From Phycisphaerae bacterium (GTDB lineage Bacteria > Planctomycetota > Phycisphaerae > UBA1845 > Fen-1342), in contig JAUWNI010000031.1 of assembly GCA_030612705.1 (NCBI GenBank), positions 1 to 35,505 on the forward strand: 35,505 bases of DNA, given 5' to 3'. Shown here one piece after another: positions 33,701 through 35,505 of the stretch. The position numbers and the translations under genes were made by a program. The number at the start of each line of letters is the position of its first letter. Positions within the stretch are counted from its first letter, which is position 1. A model generated the notes under the pieces. That model was given only the letters and a program-made list of their open reading frames with translations, did not search any database and had not been told where the DNA came from.

Positions 33701-34320
33701 CGAGCGGGATCCCCGAGTCCGAGCCCTGCGGCGACGACACCAACGGCGGCTGCGACATGGCCGTTCCGCAGTTCGAACCCATCGCGTGCAACGCGACCGT
33801 GTGCGGCACCGCCTACTTCGACGGCCTCCGCGACACGGACTGGTTCGAATACGTCGCCGCCAACGACGACACCATGACGTTTGAAGTGGAGGCTGAATTC
33901 GAGGTGCTCTTCGGGTTGATGGAGCAGTACGTGCCCGGCGAGCCCGGTTGCGGCAACATCACCGGCGACATCAATCCGTCCCAGGCCCTGCCGGATTGCA
34001 CGCCGGGCAGCGTTCAATTCCCGGTTAACGCTGGTGGGACGTACTACCTGTTCGTGGCCCCGCAGTACGCGGGGGCGTTCACCTGCGACAGTCCCACCAT
34101 TCACTACATCGCCACGCTGACCGGTGAGGTGGAGCCGCCTTGTCCGGGCGACCTCGACGGTGACAACGATGTCGATCTAGCCGATCTAGCCCAACTGCTG
34201 GCCAACTACGGCATGACCAGTGGCGCCGTCTACGAAGACGGTGACCTGGACGGCGACGGCGACGTCGATCTGAGCGACCTGGCCGCGCTGCTGGCGGTCT
34301 ACGGGACTACCTGCCCGTAA
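30709..34320 (+). CDS. Giant Cys-rich modular secreted protein with dockerin tail
   Basis: A 1203-aa secreted protein; signal peptide about 1-22. Module A (91-193 and 723-826) is a ETTWE...SGGPYDD domain. Module B, a TGACC...C...W..G..C Cys-rich repeat of about 40 residues, occurs four times (196-233, 354-399, 678-718, 828-870). Module C (237-350 and 874-990) begins ADF/YLV-APY...NTCGAG. Module D (533-676 and 995-1138) has NGGC..PIACG...CGT and DTDW/DMDW. A PPC-like stretch (402-530) occurs once. A dockerin-like tail (1144-1203) ends YGTTCP. The order A-B-C-B-PPC-D-B-A-B-C-D shows an internal tandem duplication. Many Cys suggest disulfides, so it should fold outside the cytoplasm. GTG 30709 is preferred because AAGGAGG lies 8 nt upstream. 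The function is unknown; adhesion or surface-layer use is inference. Confidence 0.88.
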   Translation: MNWMKTAFMLGAGFLCVSHLMANTPPGRIAETADEFAPALVSSAQAVAVPGKARAKAEWERLLKERRPAGKAPLTVESTTATQLGGGSRGDVNIDIVILTDDYGNETTWELVERNSATLVASGGPYDDNTLYEITVAVDSTLCYDWTIFDTYGDGICCQAGQGYFEVYYDAELVCSGGDFVNEDYCEGMGNNCLDPTGACCVDLVCVATNTAAECDGLGGLWYEDESCPEFVCRGTYADFLVTAPYTGENYNTCGAGNDCLIRSSTDHTYEVIIPHDGIWTFSLCRVATWDTYMYLGTSLCGNEIAYNNDHESCGVQSAITEGLYAGRYFVDVEGYLSISCGLYALDIWEEIAPTGACCDAGLDCIGTMTELECGTAAPDGRWYEGEDCGTPGQPLFDCPAPGEGDTCEDPVVISAPYPVTVDGTNIGMTEDCPDLLGWNAQWFYVECPYAENEVTITLCSTTDLGTAGNLIMDDCNCDDYVDDSAYVWADPCITLHFDVAGPSYWYFPAYALDSSDNPVDYAVTFDVTEHVPCVDCEDNEGEGDCYDGYWDTYNGGCPTAPEYPLQPIACGDVMCGTSGVYIYGGELYRDMDWYELTLDSPAVVTWSAEAEFPVGLWILEGECPNVNVVEYTNGPECTPVSVSATLEAGTWILIISTADWGDYPCGSYYEATVTCGVATGACCYNNGADCVNTEDLECYNVYGGEWYIGEDCATFDCPVPCPESQIDIAIRTDYFGAETTWEITDHNTGALICSGGPYDDTTLYDERCCIGYQDCVDFTMYDSAGNGMYSPGGFTILLDGDVIFDVMGYGWHGSEVLVENFGGGCTHPTGACCTDALECVGTVTENECAVGWPGAHWFEGADCDAGFQCLETCADYLVEAPYLSPIRNTCGAGDECDPPSQAGTSDEHTYEVVIPYEGLWNFNTCTDSAYDTWIAVGTDCCLQDIDYNDDGCDVQSEVIVYLTPGNYFVDIEGYGWRCGAYRLEVREEIPCVVECPPSGIPESEPCGDDTNGGCDMAVPQFEPIACNATVCGTAYFDGLRDTDWFEYVAANDDTMTFEVEAEFEVLFGLMEQYVPGEPGCGNITGDINPSQALPDCTPGSVQFPVNAGGTYYLFVAPQYAGAFTCDSPTIHYIATLTGEVEPPCPGDLDGDNDVDLADLAQLLANYGMTSGAVYEDGDLDGDGDVDLSDLAALLAVYGTTCP

Positions 34321-34642
34321 GCGAACCAGCAGGCGGGAATGTAAGTGGAATTGAGGACGCCGCGGGGGGATGCCTCCCGCGGCGTGTCTCCTTTACGACC
34401 GCCCCCCGGCGGCTGTGGTTCTGGCGTATGCACCTCGTCGAACGAAGGAGGAACGCTACGGGCAGAGTCTCGCGCGCATGGAACCGGACAGCCGTCCGGC
34501 GCCCGTTCTTGTCGCTCAGTCCGGAAACGAACCGTATTCACGCATTTGGCGTTGGGTGTTAGAGCGTGTTTTCGGTAGCATGGGGGATATCACCCCCGCG
34601 TGTGTGAGCTTAAACCAGTTCTCGCTATGAAGGAGCCGTGGA
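34321..34642 (+). other. Intergenic region between two secreted-protein genes
   Basis: About 320 bp. After the terminator-like hairpin (34357-34385) the sequence is GC-rich with no clear gene. Frames at 34345-34578 and 34370-34630 have no recognisable content. The ribosome site AAGGAG at 34630-34635 belongs to the following gene. Confidence 0.5.
34357..34385 (+). terminator. Terminator-like hairpin after the 1203-aa gene
   Basis: ACGCCGCGGG (34357-34366) pairs with CCCGCGGCGT (34376-34385) around a 9-nt loop, giving a 10-bp GC stem just 37 bp after the stop codon. The following GTCTCCTTTAC has only a short T-run, so termination may be incomplete or factor-assisted. Confidence 0.55.
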
Positions 34643-35505
34643 ATGACGCGACAACCAGTTGGATGCAGGGAAGGGATCTACCGCGACTTGATCGCTCTGA
34701 CCGTACTCGCCGTGTTGGCGGCGCCCGCCGCCATCGCGTCGGGAACGCAGGTGAACGTGGACTACTCGTTCGATCGGCCGCAGGTCTCGAAGGTCACGAT
34801 CGGCAACATCGAGTACGATCGGATCACGATGCCGGGGTGTGCAAGCGGCGGAACAGCCGGTGAGCCGGCGCTGCCCGCGGGTGGGGCGCGAATTCTGCTC
34901 CCGTTCGGCACGGAAGTATCGAGCATCAAGGTTGTCGGCGAGAGTGTCTCGCTGGGCACTGGATACCTGGTCGAACCGCTGTCCCTCCCGTTCAAGCTCT
35001 CGGACGGTCCGGACGCGGTGGCCCTGCCGACGCCGGACCCCGCCATCTACGGGGCTGTAGGTGTCTTTCCGCCGGCCACGTTCGAGGAAATCGGCACACA
35101 AGCTTTCCGCGGCTATCAGATCCTGGTGTTGAAACTTCATCCGGTCGAATATCTGCCGGCCACGGGTGAACTGCGCTACTATCCGAACCTCGCCGTGGTT
35201 GTGGACTTGGCGGAGACCGGCCGGGCTTCCTCGCTCCTGCGCGGGCTGGCCCAGGACGAGCAGGAGGTGTTGACCAAGGTCGACAACCCCGCCCAAGTCG
35301 ACAGCTACCCGGCGGCGGGCGCGCGCGGCGAACGGAGCTACGATCTGCTGATCATCACGACGGACGCGTATGCCGCTACATTTCAGCCGCTGAAGAATTA
35401 CCACGACGCCAACGGGATGCTGACCGAGATTCGCACGACGACCGACGCCGGCGGCAGTGACCCCGACACGATCCGCGCCTATATCACCGACTGCTACACC
35501 AACGA
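34643..35505 (+). CDS. Gingipain-like peptidase C25, 5' part (runs off window)
   Basis: The frame from ATG 34643 stays open to the end of the window (287 codons seen), so only the N-terminal part is present. AAGGAG (34630-34635) lies 7 nt upstream. Residues 1-34 are a signal peptide (ALTVLAVLAAPAAIASG). About 35-230 resembles the propeptide of gingipain-type proteins (EPALPAGGARILLPFG, and FRGYQILVLKLHPVEYLP). At about 234 the sequence RSYDLLIITTDAYAATFQPL...YHDANGM matches the start of the C25 catalytic domain. The catalytic His and Cys lie beyond the window. Gingipains are secreted cysteine proteases; in other phyla they are often type IX secretion substrates, which should not be assumed here. 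No dockerin tail can be checked. Confidence 0.85.
   Translation, partial: MTRQPVGCREGIYRDLIALTVLAVLAAPAAIASGTQVNVDYSFDRPQVSKVTIGNIEYDRITMPGCASGGTAGEPALPAGGARILLPFGTEVSSIKVVGESVSLGTGYLVEPLSLPFKLSDGPDAVALPTPDPAIYGAVGVFPPATFEEIGTQAFRGYQILVLKLHPVEYLPATGELRYYPNLAVVVDLAETGRASSLLRGLAQDEQEVLTKVDNPAQVDSYPAAGARGERSYDLLIITTDAYAATFQPLKNYHDANGMLTEIRTTTDAGGSDPDTIRAYITDCYTN

Noticed and set aside
34345..34630. Two short plus-strand frames before the C25 gene
   Set aside because: They overlap the terminator-like hairpin or differ in frame from the protease, with no ribosome site or recognisable sequence.

Overview
The window looks like a contig from a Planctomycetota genome, most likely Phycisphaerae or a relative; this is inference. 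The support is the high GC content, four secreted proteins ending in dockerin-like double DxDGDGDVDLADLA...YG tails, TGACC-type Cys repeats, a GT9 enzyme with an N-terminal Cys-rich extension, and an IS66 transposase of the GRRRKRPGARDGHPGH type. It opens with about 105 bases of nearly pure C, probably a contig-edge sequencing artefact.

Region 1 (155-15080, all minus strand) is a surface polysaccharide locus. In order of transcription it encodes a VanZ-type membrane protein with three VanZ-like signatures, a GT4 glycosyltransferase, a GT9 heptosyltransferase-like enzyme, a second GT4, a GT39 membrane glycosyltransferase, a SAM methyltransferase, a possible 65-aa protein, an O-antigen ligase/polymerase, a sulfotransferase, a tandem double GT4 and a PaaK/CapK-type acyl-adenylate ligase. 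Several genes overlap by 4-8 bp, which indicates translational coupling. The product is likely a sulfated, perhaps methylated or acylated, exopolysaccharide or O-antigen-like glycan. No flippase, initiating sugar-phosphate transferase, exosortase or PEP-CTERM protein is visible.

Region 2 (15358-16449) holds a zinc-ribbon membrane protein and a clear class A RNase P RNA gene (minus strand) with a strong -10 box. Region 3 (16619-24621) is a mixed stretch: a secreted beta-propeller protein with a dockerin tail, a GH113-like glycosidase, a lipoprotein phosphodiesterase, a small lipoprotein, a TPR lipoprotein, a PilZ protein and a family 5 uracil-DNA glycosylase. Three different REP-like palindromic elements sit in its intergenic gaps.

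Region 4 (24679-28385, minus strand) has an FG-GAP/dockerin secreted protein, a lone receiver-domain protein, and a notable chimera. In the chimera the N-terminal 150 residues of an IS66 transposase are joined in frame to the ATPase and receiver domains of a beheaded hybrid histidine kinase. Region 5 (28928-35505, plus strand) encodes a BNR/Asp-box protein with a dockerin tail, a 1203-aa Cys-rich secreted protein built by internal duplication and ending in a dockerin tail, and the 5' part of a gingipain-like peptidase C25 that runs off the window.

The most interesting signals are the IS66-kinase fusion with a second matching IS-end sequence 2.3 kb away, the set of unrelated ectodomains sharing near-identical dockerin-like tails, the triple VanZ protein, and the GT9 enzyme with two Cys tetrads.
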